Both the position numbers and the translations under genes were made by a program. This document shows, one piece after another, positions 16,653 through 25,803 of a DNA stretch of 42,619 nucleotides. Location of the stretch: the NCBI GenBank assembly GCA_025057415.1, contig JANWXI010000015.1, positions 1 through 42,619 of the forward strand. Reading direction: 5' to 3'. Below the pieces are notes generated by a model. The model had not been told where the DNA came from. It ran no database searches and worked only from the letters and a program-made list of their open reading frames with translations. Each line of letters begins with the position of its first letter. The stretch's first letter is position 1. This stretch comes from Chitinophagales bacterium. GTDB lineage: Bacteria > Bacteroidota > Bacteroidia > Chitinophagales > LD1.

Positions 16653-17357
16653 ATGAAAAAACTTGTTCTCTTTTTATCGCTCCCAGCCCTGTTGTTTATT
16701 GCTTCGTGCTCTAAACAGCCGGTAGCTTGCATTAAAGTGAGTAAAACTTCTGTTGAAATCGGTGAAACGCTCAACTTTGAGAGTTGCGCCAGCGATGCCT
16801 CAAACTACGAGTGGGATTTTGGCGATGGCACCACCGCCACTACACAGAATGCCTCACACTCCTGGAACACCCCCGGGGTATACATCGTACAGCTTCGTGT
16901 TACTTCCAAAAACAAGAAAAAAGCTGACCGCTACTCCGTTGCTATCACCGTAAAGGGATACACCCGCTATATCACCAAGATTGTGCTGAAAGGTTTTTCT
17001 GCCAAAAAACCCGACAACTCCGATTGGGACGGTGGTGCGTTCGGAAACCCTGCCCCCGAGGTATTTGTCCGCCTTACCCCTGCTGATGGCGGCGGTGATG
17101 TGAGCACCCCTACTAAAAACAACATCACTACTGCCGATTTACCACACACCTGGAACCTGTCAACACAAAACATTTACCTCTCAAATCAAAACTGGACTAT
17201 TGAACTTCGCGATGATGATAGTTTGGGCTCCACCTTTATATCAGAATTGATGAGCACCTGGACTACTAACCTTGCTACCGCAGGTTCAAATGGCGTTATT
17301 TCGCTCACAAACTCTTCGGGCTACTCGCTCGAAATCCACTACGAAAACCGCCAGTAA
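16653..17357 (+). CDS. PKD-domain lipoprotein
   Basis: A 234-residue exported lipoprotein. The signal peptide ends in a lipobox IASC with the lipidated cysteine at residue 19. One PKD domain follows (about 27-100) with WDFGDGTTAT and PGVYIVQLRVTS. The C-terminal half (about 105-232) is a separate beta domain with ITKIVLKGF and WTIELRDDDSLG, reminiscent of a C2-like fold; that is only an impression. It may act in surface binding or assembly. It is a single gene with its own promoter and a downstream hairpin. Confidence 0.88.
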   Translation: MKKLVLFLSLPALLFIASCSKQPVACIKVSKTSVEIGETLNFESCASDASNYEWDFGDGTTATTQNASHSWNTPGVYIVQLRVTSKNKKKADRYSVAITVKGYTRYITKIVLKGFSAKKPDNSDWDGGAFGNPAPEVFVRLTPADGGGDVSTPTKNNITTADLPHTWNLSTQNIYLSNQNWTIELRDDDSLGSTFISELMSTWTTNLATAGSNGVISLTNSSGYSLEIHYENRQ

Positions 17358-17384
17358 CCTTTTTATTCAGGTAGGAAAAAAATA

Positions 17385-17412
17385 CCCCGCAATAACACCC
17401 TTATTGCCGGGT
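17385..17412 (+). terminator. Probable terminator after PKD lipoprotein
   Basis: CCCCGCAATAA and TTATTGCCGGG pair over seven perfect bases (GCAATAA/TTATTGC) extended by C:G pairs across a bulge, starting about 28 bp after the stop. The following sequence is only moderately T-rich, so efficiency is uncertain. Confidence 0.5.
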
Positions 17413-17491
17413 TGATTTGACCCTTTGCGTGGGTATTTTACTTCAAATTTTTAATCACTACGGGGCAATTACTTACCCAATTTAATTATGA

Positions 17492-17657
17492 TGGGGTGCC
17501 CACGCTGCTGCGCTCCGCTTGGGCTACGCGCAGCAGCGTGGTCGGGCTTGCTACGGGGTACGCTGTCGCTCCCGCCGCGCCCGCGCGATGTTTGTTTTTC
17601 AAAGGTGCGGGCGCGGCCGCTTCGCTGCGCTCGCGCCCTGCGCATCCCTCACCCGGC
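17492..17657 (-). repeat. GC-rich modular intergenic repeat, copy B
   Basis: Reverse-oriented copy of the element at 41320. Read on the minus strand it starts CCGGGTGAGGGATGC, continues with AGGGCGCGAGCGCAGCGAAG and CGGCCGC, and ends in the GTGGGCACCCC block. Both copies share CGGGGTACGCTGTCGCT and GGTCGGGCT-type blocks almost exactly. The terminal hairpin here is a perfect 13-bp inverted repeat, CCACGCTGCTGCG / CGCAGCAGCGTGG, different in sequence from that in copies A and C. It lies in the 480-bp gap before the large PKD gene and has no credible coding frame. Confidence 0.8.
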
Positions 17658-17805
17658 TATCGCGCTCTTAAGCAGGCACGGTTACATAACACATCTGTGA
17701 AATTCCACACTATCTCACGGGTTGCTCATACGCAAGGCGTTTTTTCTGATTTCTGAACCTTGCCGGTAAACCATCGGGTTACTGCACCCGTTACAACCCT
17801 TGCGA

Positions 17806-17813
17806 TAATTTTG
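17806..17813 (+). promoter_or_regulatory. -7 box before the SBBP/PKD gene
   Basis: TAATTTTG fits TAnnTTTG and lies 26 bp before the ATG at 17840. No clear TTTG -33 box is present at the right distance, so this is only half supported. Confidence 0.4.
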
Positions 17814-17839
17814 TATATCTTTATACACGTATACCGGAA

Positions 17840-20800
17840 ATGCTCTCTTGTATCCGCCATACAGCGATGTGTTGCTTACTCCTTTTGCCCGCGCTGCCGC
17901 TAACTGCAGCGCAGCATCCCGGCAACGCGCTGTTTGCTGAAAACAAAGGGCAATGGGATGACGATGTGCGGTATGTAGCCGACATGACTAACGGTAAACT
18001 AACGCTGAAAGCCAACGGGCTGCATTTTCTCAAGTGGGACGGTGAGGCCGTACACAAAGCCCGGCATGGTGATACAACACAACGTATATCCTATCACTAT
18101 TTTCAAATTCTTTTTTCGGGCAGTGCTAATCCCGCTCCTGCTATTATCCCAGCCCAAAAAAATTCTGCTTATAGAAATTATTTTCTTGGCAACGACCCCA
18201 AACGTTGGAAAGGTAACGTATCCCTATATCACAGAATTACCTACAAAGATGTATGGCAGGGAATTGACATCAGTTATTACGGCAGCGGCCCGCATCTGAA
18301 GTATGATGTATGGATTAAGCCCGGCGCTGACCCTGCACAAATCAAACTTCGCTACAACGGCATAAGCGATGCCACCATACGCGATGGTGAGTTTCAATAC
18401 CGCACCTCTGTAGCTTCTGTACGTGAGTTAGCGCCCTACGCATATCAAATTATTAACGGTAAGGAGGTCCCTGTAAAATGCCATTACCTATGGACCCCTG
18501 CCAAACAAGAGTTAAGCTTCGAATTTCCCGAGAGATATGACACGACATACGCACTGATTATTGACCCCACACTGGTTTTTGCCACCTATACCGGCTCCAC
18601 AGCCGATAATTTTGGTTTTACAGCTACCTACGACAATAACGGCGCGCTATATGCCGGCGGCATTGTTTACGGGCTGGGATATCCGGTTACAACCGGAGCG
18701 TTTCAGACGGGCTACGGCGGCGGGCAAATAGATATTTCTATTACAAAGTTTTCTGCCAACGGTGTCAATTTGATTTACTCTACCTACATAGGCGGTGAAC
18801 AGAGCGAGCAACCAAACAGCTTAGTAGTCAACAATCAAAATCAACTTGTGATACTCGGCACCACGTCATCAATCACTTACCCTGTCACTGCCGGGGCTTT
18901 TGACGTTAGTTTCAACGGCGGAGTACCTGTTAATTACATGCAAAACGGGGTGAATTACACGAACGGGTCCGATATCGTAGTAACTGTTTTGAACGCTACA
19001 GGCAGTGCGCTGGTTGGCTCAACTTACATTGGCGGCTCGGCAAATGACGGACTGAATGATGGCGCCTTTTTACATTTTAACTACGGAGATGTGTTTCGTG
19101 GCGAAGTGATAGTTAATAACGCCAATGAGATTTACGTGGCATCGTGTACGCGGTCGGGCAACTTTCCGGTAACCACAGGGGTTTTACAAACAACTATTGC
19201 CGGCGGTTCTGATGCCTGTATTTTTAAGCTTTCCCCCAATTGCCAGCAACTCATCTGGAGTACCTATTTGGGTGGGAGCTCTAATGATGCATCGTACTCT
19301 CTGAAATTAGATGCCCAACAGCGTGTGTATGTAACCGGTGGAACCACCAGTGTAAATTTTCCGACTACACCCGGTGTTATTCGCCCCACCTATGCCGGGG
19401 GTAATTGCGATGGATTTTTAGCACGCTTATCGCCTAACGGCACTGCTATACAAGCCGCCACCTATCTTGGCACAAACAGTTACGACCAATGTTTTTTCGT
19501 AGAGTTAGATGGCGATGGCGATGTATATGTTACAGGCCAATCGCTGGGCAATTATCCGGTTACACCCGGGGTTTATTTTAATTTGAATGGGCGGCAGTTT
19601 ATTCACAAACTCAACAACGCATTTACCACTACTCTCTATTCTACAATATTTGGCTCCGGAGGTACAACCATCAATATATCCCCCACGGCATTCTTGGTTG
19701 ATACCTGTGAAAACGTGTACGTATCTGGCTGGGGTGGGGCAGTAAACCAATACGGTCCGCAAGCTATTCATCAGGGCAACACAGCGGGTTTGCCTGTTAC
19801 GTCTGATGCGTTTCAAAGCACCACCGATGGCAGCGACTTTTACTATATCGTTTTTAACCGGAATGCTCAAACGCTGCTATACGCCACGTATTTCGGAGGT
19901 AACATCTCCTATGAACACGTAGATGGCGGTACCAGCCGCTTTGACCGCAACGGTATCATTTACCAGGCCGTTTGTGCCGGCTGCGGAGGCAATGATGACT
20001 TCCCCACCACGCCGGGAGTATGGAGCAACACCAACAACAACAGCAACTGCAATTTAGGCGCTATGAAAATGGAGTTTAACCTCATTGGTACGAATGTCGA
20101 AATTGACGCATTTCCGCGTGCTACGGGTTGCGCCCCGCTTACAGTTCAATTTACTTCAACACTAAGCAATACTTCTTCGTTTCAATGGTTTTTCGGAGAC
20201 GGCAACATCTCTTACCAGCAAAATCCGCTTCATACCTACTATGACACCGGAAAATATCAGGTGATGCTCATTGGTATTGACTCGCTATCGTGCAATGTGA
20301 CCGATACCGCTTACCTTGATGTGTGGGTGCGCGATGACACGATTACCGCCAACTTCCTGCCCCACCTGCAGGTCTACTGCGATAGTAACTATGTTATAGT
20401 CACCGCCACCAATTACCCCACTACGCAGTATCATTGGACTATGGGCGATAACACTGTTTACAATACACCCTGGGTGCAGCATACATACGCCGCCCCGGGC
20501 ATTTACACTATTCAACTCATTGTGAGCGATACCAGTAAATGCAACTTAGCCGACACATTTCAGGCAAACGTTGTCATCCCACCGCCCCTTGTGGTTGCAA
20601 TATCTTTAAACGATGACTATGGATGCAGTCCCTTGCCGATACAATTTAATACTCCATATAATCCCACTACCCAATACTATTGGTCTTTTGGCGATGGCGC
20701 TGTTGACTCCACACACAATCCGCAGCACACGTACTACAGTGCCGGTGTTTACACGGTGCGCCTTGTTGCCATAGACAGTACCCGTTGTAACATCACCGAT

Positions 20801-22339
20801 ACGGCTTACGCCACCGTTACGGTGATTGATTCGTCTGCTGATGCATCCTTTCAGTTTGTACGAACTTTTTATGGCTGCGACTCGGTACAGGTCACCGTGT
20901 GGAGTACGTACGTTGGTGAGAACTCGCAACTGTGGGACTGGGGCGATGGTTCCCCACCAGCCACAACCGATACCGCCAGCCATATTTACAATACAGCCGG
21001 CACTTACTATATCACGCACATACTCACTGACCTAAAACAGGTATGCAAACCTACAGATACTGCGCAAATTGCCATTAGTTTACTACCTCTGGATGTAAGC
21101 TACACCATACCCGACACAGGAGGGTGCTTGCCCTTTACTGCCCAGTTTATCGGCAACTCCGCGTTGCTATCAACAGAATATACCTGGCTTTTCGGTGACG
21201 GAAATTCTGCCACGGGCGATACCGTTACGCATACCTATCAATCTACCGGCACATTTCTGGTAACGCTGCTTGCCACCGATACCAACGCCTGCCTGGGCAC
21301 CGATACAACTTTCGCATACATCACGGTGATCAACGACTCGGTGATAGCCGGCTTTGAGGTAACCGTGCTGAACGATTGCGATAGTAATCTGGTGGTAGCG
21401 CTCACCAATACTTCCGTAAACGCCACGGATTATTTGTGGAATTTTGGAGATGGCACAACCTCTGTAAGTGTAAACGACACGCACACCTATTACTTACCCG
21501 GCACGTACCTCATCACTTTAACAGCTACCGATACCAACCGGTGTCACCCGGTGAGCACACTCACACGTCCCGTAACCCTTAAACCCAACACGGTTATTGA
21601 CTTTTCGGGATTTGACGTGTGTGAAGGGAATCAGATACAATTTACCAACTACGGTAATCCTGCGGCTACTTACGTATGGTATTTTGATGACGGAAACACT
21701 TCCTCTCAATATTCTCCTGCCCACACATACGCGCAAAGCGGAGTTTATGATGTTACTCTCATCATCACAGATACAACCACCTGTAATGTACATGATACTC
21801 TCACCAAAACCTTTCACGTGTGGGAACAACCTGTGGCTATGTTTTACACCACAAGCGACACATTCAAATTTGAAAACCCCGTATCGTTTTTTAACCAAAG
21901 CACCGATTACGAGCAGCTCTTCTGGGATTTCGGTGACGGACAATTGACTACAGAGGAAAACCCCACCCACATCTACTACACCATTGGGTGGCATACAGTG
22001 TGCCTTACGGCTGTCAACGGTATTTGTACCGATACGTTTTGCAAAAGAATATACATCCGCTTTACAAAAATGATTGGCGTGCCCAACGCCTTCTCTCCCA
22101 ATGGTGACGGTATTAACGATGTGGTAAAAGTAGAGGGAAAAGGTATCGTTAAGTTGGTTTTCAGAATCTTCAACCGGTGGGGTGAAAAAGTATTTGAGAG
22201 CACTGACCAGAGCATCGGCTGGGACGGATACTACAAAGGCGTGTTACAGGAAATGGATGCTTATGCTTACTATGTTGAGGCAGAGCTTATCAATGGAGAA
22301 AACGTGCTGCTTAAAGGGAACATCACCTTGCTCAGATAA
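17840..22339 (+). CDS. SBBP/PKD-repeat surface protein, T9SS type B tail
   Basis: A 1499-residue exported protein. A signal peptide (about 1-24) is followed by an N-terminal module beginning FAENKGQWDDDVRYVAD, typical of Bacteroidota SBBP-repeat proteins. SBBP-type beta-propeller repeats run to about residue 740 (VYVTGGTTSVNFPTTPGV, YLGGSSNDASYSLK). At least eight PKD-like domains follow (FGDG, GDN or DDG motifs; about 755-1400). The C-terminus, GVPNAFSPNGDGINDVV to KGNITLLR, is the gliding-motility-associated (CHU_C) T9SS sorting domain. It should be secreted through T9SS and held at the cell surface. The PorP/SprF gene 15 bp downstream is the usual partner of type B cargo. Confidence 0.94.
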   Translation: MLSCIRHTAMCCLLLLPALPLTAAQHPGNALFAENKGQWDDDVRYVADMTNGKLTLKANGLHFLKWDGEAVHKARHGDTTQRISYHYFQILFSGSANPAPAIIPAQKNSAYRNYFLGNDPKRWKGNVSLYHRITYKDVWQGIDISYYGSGPHLKYDVWIKPGADPAQIKLRYNGISDATIRDGEFQYRTSVASVRELAPYAYQIINGKEVPVKCHYLWTPAKQELSFEFPERYDTTYALIIDPTLVFATYTGSTADNFGFTATYDNNGALYAGGIVYGLGYPVTTGAFQTGYGGGQIDISITKFSANGVNLIYSTYIGGEQSEQPNSLVVNNQNQLVILGTTSSITYPVTAGAFDVSFNGGVPVNYMQNGVNYTNGSDIVVTVLNATGSALVGSTYIGGSANDGLNDGAFLHFNYGDVFRGEVIVNNANEIYVASCTRSGNFPVTTGVLQTTIAGGSDACIFKLSPNCQQLIWSTYLGGSSNDASYSLKLDAQQRVYVTGGTTSVNFPTTPGVIRPTYAGGNCDGFLARLSPNGTAIQAATYLGTNSYDQCFFVELDGDGDVYVTGQSLGNYPVTPGVYFNLNGRQFIHKLNNAFTTTLYSTIFGSGGTTINISPTAFLVDTCENVYVSGWGGAVNQYGPQAIHQGNTAGLPVTSDAFQSTTDGSDFYYIVFNRNAQTLLYATYFGGNISYEHVDGGTSRFDRNGIIYQAVCAGCGGNDDFPTTPGVWSNTNNNSNCNLGAMKMEFNLIGTNVEIDAFPRATGCAPLTVQFTSTLSNTSSFQWFFGDGNISYQQNPLHTYYDTGKYQVMLIGIDSLSCNVTDTAYLDVWVRDDTITANFLPHLQVYCDSNYVIVTATNYPTTQYHWTMGDNTVYNTPWVQHTYAAPGIYTIQLIVSDTSKCNLADTFQANVVIPPPLVVAISLNDDYGCSPLPIQFNTPYNPTTQYYWSFGDGAVDSTHNPQHTYYSAGVYTVRLVAIDSTRCNITDTAYATVTVIDSSADASFQFVRTFYGCDSVQVTVWSTYVGENSQLWDWGDGSPPATTDTASHIYNTAGTYYITHILTDLKQVCKPTDTAQIAISLLPLDVSYTIPDTGGCLPFTAQFIGNSALLSTEYTWLFGDGNSATGDTVTHTYQSTGTFLVTLLATDTNACLGTDTTFAYITVINDSVIAGFEVTVLNDCDSNLVVALTNTSVNATDYLWNFGDGTTSVSVNDTHTYYLPGTYLITLTATDTNRCHPVSTLTRPVTLKPNTVIDFSGFDVCEGNQIQFTNYGNPAATYVWYFDDGNTSSQYSPAHTYAQSGVYDVTLIITDTTTCNVHDTLTKTFHVWEQPVAMFYTTSDTFKFENPVSFFNQSTDYEQLFWDFGDGQLTTEENPTHIYYTIGWHTVCLTAVNGICTDTFCKRIYIRFTKMIGVPNAFSPNGDGINDVVKVEGKGIVKLVFRIFNRWGEKVFESTDQSIGWDGYYKGVLQEMDAYAYYVEAELINGENVLLKGNITLLR

Positions 22340-22354
22340 AGCCATAGAGACGTA

Positions 22355-23416
22355 ATGTATTGTACAAAATACATATATAAAATTAAAAAATGTGTTGGCG
22401 CTGCCGCGTTGTATTGTTGCGCGTCTCTTGCCACGGGGCAGGATATTCACTTTACGCAATTTTTCAGCCACCCGCTTTCTGTAAATCCGGCACAAACGGG
22501 GCTGTTTGAAGGTAACTACCGCCTGGGGTTAAATGCCAAGATGCAGTGGGCATGGGCGCTGCAACCGGGCGCTTTTAACTACCACACCGAAACCCCCTAT
22601 GCAGATTTTTCGTTCGGAGAGCGAAAAATAAAAGTGGGTTGGTTTGGTGCGGGATTTCACTTTGTGAATGACGATGCAGGCGACGGCCGCCTGCGTTACC
22701 GCCGCTGGGGAATGGGCATTGCCTACCATCAGGCGTTTGATAAACACCACCGCTATATTCTGAGCGCAGGTGTTTCTTACCAATACATTATTCGCAGTGT
22801 TGACTTCAGTAAATTTTATTTCAACAATCAATGGGTAGATGATGAGGGTTTTAACCTGACAATTAATAGCCAGGAGCCACTAAAGACCGAGAACTTCAGC
22901 ATGGGCGATTTGCAGGCGGGCTTACACCTAAGTGCTCATATTTTGAATTTAGTGCGGCTGGACGCGGGCTTCGCCATGTTACACATCAACCGCCCACGGC
23001 ACACCTTTTTGGGTACCGATGAACGCCTCGGTTATCGCTATCAGGTGAAAGGGGGCGTTTCATATTTTATCAATGAACGCATGAGTATTACAGCAGATGC
23101 CTATTACACCACGCAAAAACGCGCGCGTGAAATAACTTTTGGTATGATGTACAGCTATGGATTTTTTGACGGGCGCGAAATCAAACACCGCATTCACACA
23201 GGATTTTATCATCGTTTCAAAGACATGGTGGCGCCTGTAATCGGTTACAGTTTTCTCAATACCCGTTTACTGCTCAATTACGATATAAACATTTCGCAAC
23301 TACTGCCAGCCAGCCGTGCCGATGGCGGGCTGGAAATTTCGTTTGTACATACAGGAGCGTGGGGAAAAGACCGCTACAGGGGCAAGAAAATGTACTGCCC
23401 GAGTTTCAAAAGGTAA
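22355..23416 (+). CDS. PorP/SprF family outer-membrane protein
   Basis: A 353-residue outer-membrane beta-barrel of the PorP/SprF family. After a signal peptide ending near residue 28 (ASLATGQ) comes the family start DIHFTQFFSHPLSVNPAQTG, then alternating strands up to the end. These proteins accompany T9SS type B cargo and are needed for its secretion or anchoring. Here it starts 15 bp after the SBBP/PKD protein, so the two form a cargo-partner pair. It is convergent with the patatin gene, separated by only two bases. Confidence 0.94.
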   Translation: MYCTKYIYKIKKCVGAAALYCCASLATGQDIHFTQFFSHPLSVNPAQTGLFEGNYRLGLNAKMQWAWALQPGAFNYHTETPYADFSFGERKIKVGWFGAGFHFVNDDAGDGRLRYRRWGMGIAYHQAFDKHHRYILSAGVSYQYIIRSVDFSKFYFNNQWVDDEGFNLTINSQEPLKTENFSMGDLQAGLHLSAHILNLVRLDAGFAMLHINRPRHTFLGTDERLGYRYQVKGGVSYFINERMSITADAYYTTQKRAREITFGMMYSYGFFDGREIKHRIHTGFYHRFKDMVAPVIGYSFLNTRLLLNYDINISQLLPASRADGGLEISFVHTGAWGKDRYRGKKMYCPSFKR

Positions 23417-23418
23417 CA

Positions 23419-25659
23419 TTAGCGGGCGAGCAATCCCTTCAGTTTGGCAAATGCGCGCTGATTATTGGGGCGATATACCGATTGCAACAACTCGTTTTTA
23501 TCGCGTGTGGTCAGGTGCATGCTCATAGCCGCCTTTTTATCTTCTTTTTCGGGAATATACTCAAAAAGAACCAGATTGATCTTGCCTCGCAATTCGTGGT
23601 CCAGGTCGCTGAGGCGCTGGTCGGTGAGGAAATCCTGCATGTTTTCTAAATTCCGGTAAACCGTACCGATAGGATCTGTTAAGCGTGAGAATACAGTTTT
23701 CTGACGGGTTTCTTTGGGTTCGTCAAATTTTTCGGTATCGCGGATTTGTAAAATAACTACACCATCGGTGTATGTGTTAATCCAATATTTGAACGTTTGA
23801 ATAAAACGCAATGTTGTTTCAATACCGAAATTATCCAAAGCACCGCCATCCATTACATACGTGGGTGGCTCGGTGGGTAACACCGGGTTGGGGAATACCA
23901 ACGGGAATGTGGCATCCATACGCATAGCCGAAGTCACTAACAGTTGTTCGCCACTGTGATTTTTAAACATGCGGCAGAAGTCAATCGCATCAATATCGAG
24001 TTCAGCATCCACACTATCGGTGTTGGGGTATCGCATCAAAAACGACACCGGATGTGGCGTGATGTAAAACCGCCGCGAATCGTTTAGCACCGTCGTGTAA
24101 TAAATCAGTAAGGGTATTTTCTGGTCGTATTCATCCTGGCGGTAATCGCCAATGGTTTTTTGAAACGGAAAACCGGTATTATAACAATAATATTTTTCAA
24201 AAGCATATCCGCGGTCGCGGTAATAAACTTTACCGTTAATATTTACTTTGTGCAGGGGTAGCAGGGCATCGTTGCTGAGTATAGATAGTCCTATCGGGTT
24301 CAGGAGGTCTTTACCGATATTTGCGGCAAACTCCGGATCCTGCATATTCACCGGATACCCGTTTTTCTTCTCAAGAAATTTTTCGCGCAGATACGTAAGA
24401 CCAAACATTCCCCCCGAGGCGCCGCTCATTAAAAAGGTTTTATCAAATAATTTTCCGTTCAATATACTATCAGCTTTTTGCAATATAAGGGTGGCGAAAT
24501 AACCGGAACGCAGACCACCACCACTCACATTGATAAATACAAGTTTTGGCTTGCGAAAGGGGTCGCGCGGGTCGATATTTTTGTGCAACCAGTTTTCCAG
24601 AATTTCGCGGAAATACCGTTTATCTGCCTCGATATTTCTGCTGCTTGCCATTTGGCGAAACACACTTAAGTTGTAAGCCACGGGCGGTTTGTCGTAATCC
24701 AGGCCAAACACCCGGCTTTCTGAACCAAACACATCAAATTTTGTCAAGTAATTAGCGACTATTACAAACACAATCAACGCCAGCGAACCCCAGCTGCCTG
24801 TCCAATACAGAAACATACCGGCAAGCGACATAAGCAAACTAAAAAACACTAAACTGCTTGCCGCCATCGGTATTTGAAACAAAGGATTCTCAATGAAAAA
24901 ACCACTGATGAGCAGCACAGCCAACGCCAGTATAAATGCCATAAATGCGTTAAAGTGATGCCATCGGAACACCAGTTTGTGCAGCGACAAATCATAGTGT
25001 TCAACGCTGCGGGTAGCTCTGATTTTAAAGCGGTTAGTAAGGTAATAATCTACCCGGTTGGACATTGCGGGCTCTAGGGTTTCACTGAACTGAAATTTGC
25101 GCATGGAGCGCAATTTGCGGAGTTGTGCTCGTTCGGGCGAAATGTAACTTTGCGCATTTTTGTTAGTAAAGCTGAAAAATACTGCTGTAATCAGTACGAC
25201 AAGCGAAATACCAGCTATAAAGCCACATATTTCAATCAGCAATTCCCACCATGTCTGAAACTCGTATTGTGTCTGAAACCGAATTACACACACTATATAC
25301 GAAATGCCAACCGCGAGTGGTATGAGGGAGTTGTTTAAAAAAAACATACCCAACGGATACTGTAAACTCGCCATAAAAGGAAACCGGTGAGAATGTAATA
25401 TGTACATCACGAGATTCCACGTCACATACAAAGCTCCAAAACCCATCCCTACAATCGAAAAGCTCAAATACCCTACCTCACCGAGATACTCCGGGTCTAA
25501 CAGCACTTCGGGCGCTCCTATGGTGTTGCCCTTCTTCCCTATCATGATGTACAAGATAAACACCCAGAAAAACAACAGAAACTGATGCCTCTTAAGCGAT
25601 AGCAAAACAAGCTGCACAGGAAAGAAGTAATATATTTTACGCAGCCACTCCATAACCAT
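23419..25659 (-). CDS. Membrane-anchored patatin-like phospholipase
   Basis: A 746-residue protein. The N-terminal 305 residues carry about eight hydrophobic segments (for example 18-40, 62-88, 106-127, 140-163, 235-255, 268-303), then a patatin-like lipase domain follows. The catalytic set is visible: oxyanion loop NVSGGGLRSGYFA (378-389), nucleophile S415 in MSGASGGMFG, and D604 in VMDGGALDNFG. It should be an inner-membrane acyl hydrolase with the catalytic part in the cytoplasm, which is inferred. It lies 144 bp downstream of the M16 peptidase gene on the same strand and may be transcribed with it. Confidence 0.9.
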   Translation of the reverse strand: MVMEWLRKIYYFFPVQLVLLSLKRHQFLLFFWVFILYIMIGKKGNTIGAPEVLLDPEYLGEVGYLSFSIVGMGFGALYVTWNLVMYILHSHRFPFMASLQYPLGMFFLNNSLIPLAVGISYIVCVIRFQTQYEFQTWWELLIEICGFIAGISLVVLITAVFFSFTNKNAQSYISPERAQLRKLRSMRKFQFSETLEPAMSNRVDYYLTNRFKIRATRSVEHYDLSLHKLVFRWHHFNAFMAFILALAVLLISGFFIENPLFQIPMAASSLVFFSLLMSLAGMFLYWTGSWGSLALIVFVIVANYLTKFDVFGSESRVFGLDYDKPPVAYNLSVFRQMASSRNIEADKRYFREILENWLHKNIDPRDPFRKPKLVFINVSGGGLRSGYFATLILQKADSILNGKLFDKTFLMSGASGGMFGLTYLREKFLEKKNGYPVNMQDPEFAANIGKDLLNPIGLSILSNDALLPLHKVNINGKVYYRDRGYAFEKYYCYNTGFPFQKTIGDYRQDEYDQKIPLLIYYTTVLNDSRRFYITPHPVSFLMRYPNTDSVDAELDIDAIDFCRMFKNHSGEQLLVTSAMRMDATFPLVFPNPVLPTEPPTYVMDGGALDNFGIETTLRFIQTFKYWINTYTDGVVILQIRDTEKFDEPKETRQKTVFSRLTDPIGTVYRNLENMQDFLTDQRLSDLDHELRGKINLVLFEYIPEKEDKKAAMSMHLTTRDKNELLQSVYRPNNQRAFAKLKGLLAR

Positions 25660-25803
25660 TTACCGTATGAATATACCTTGCCGGGTTACATGCTATATAT
25701 TATGACGATTTTTTATTTAACGTAGTTTGCAAATAAGCCATCAGATGCAATAATTGCAGTAAAGCCGACCTTAAATGGACAACCGCATCCCCGGCGCATA
25801 GTA

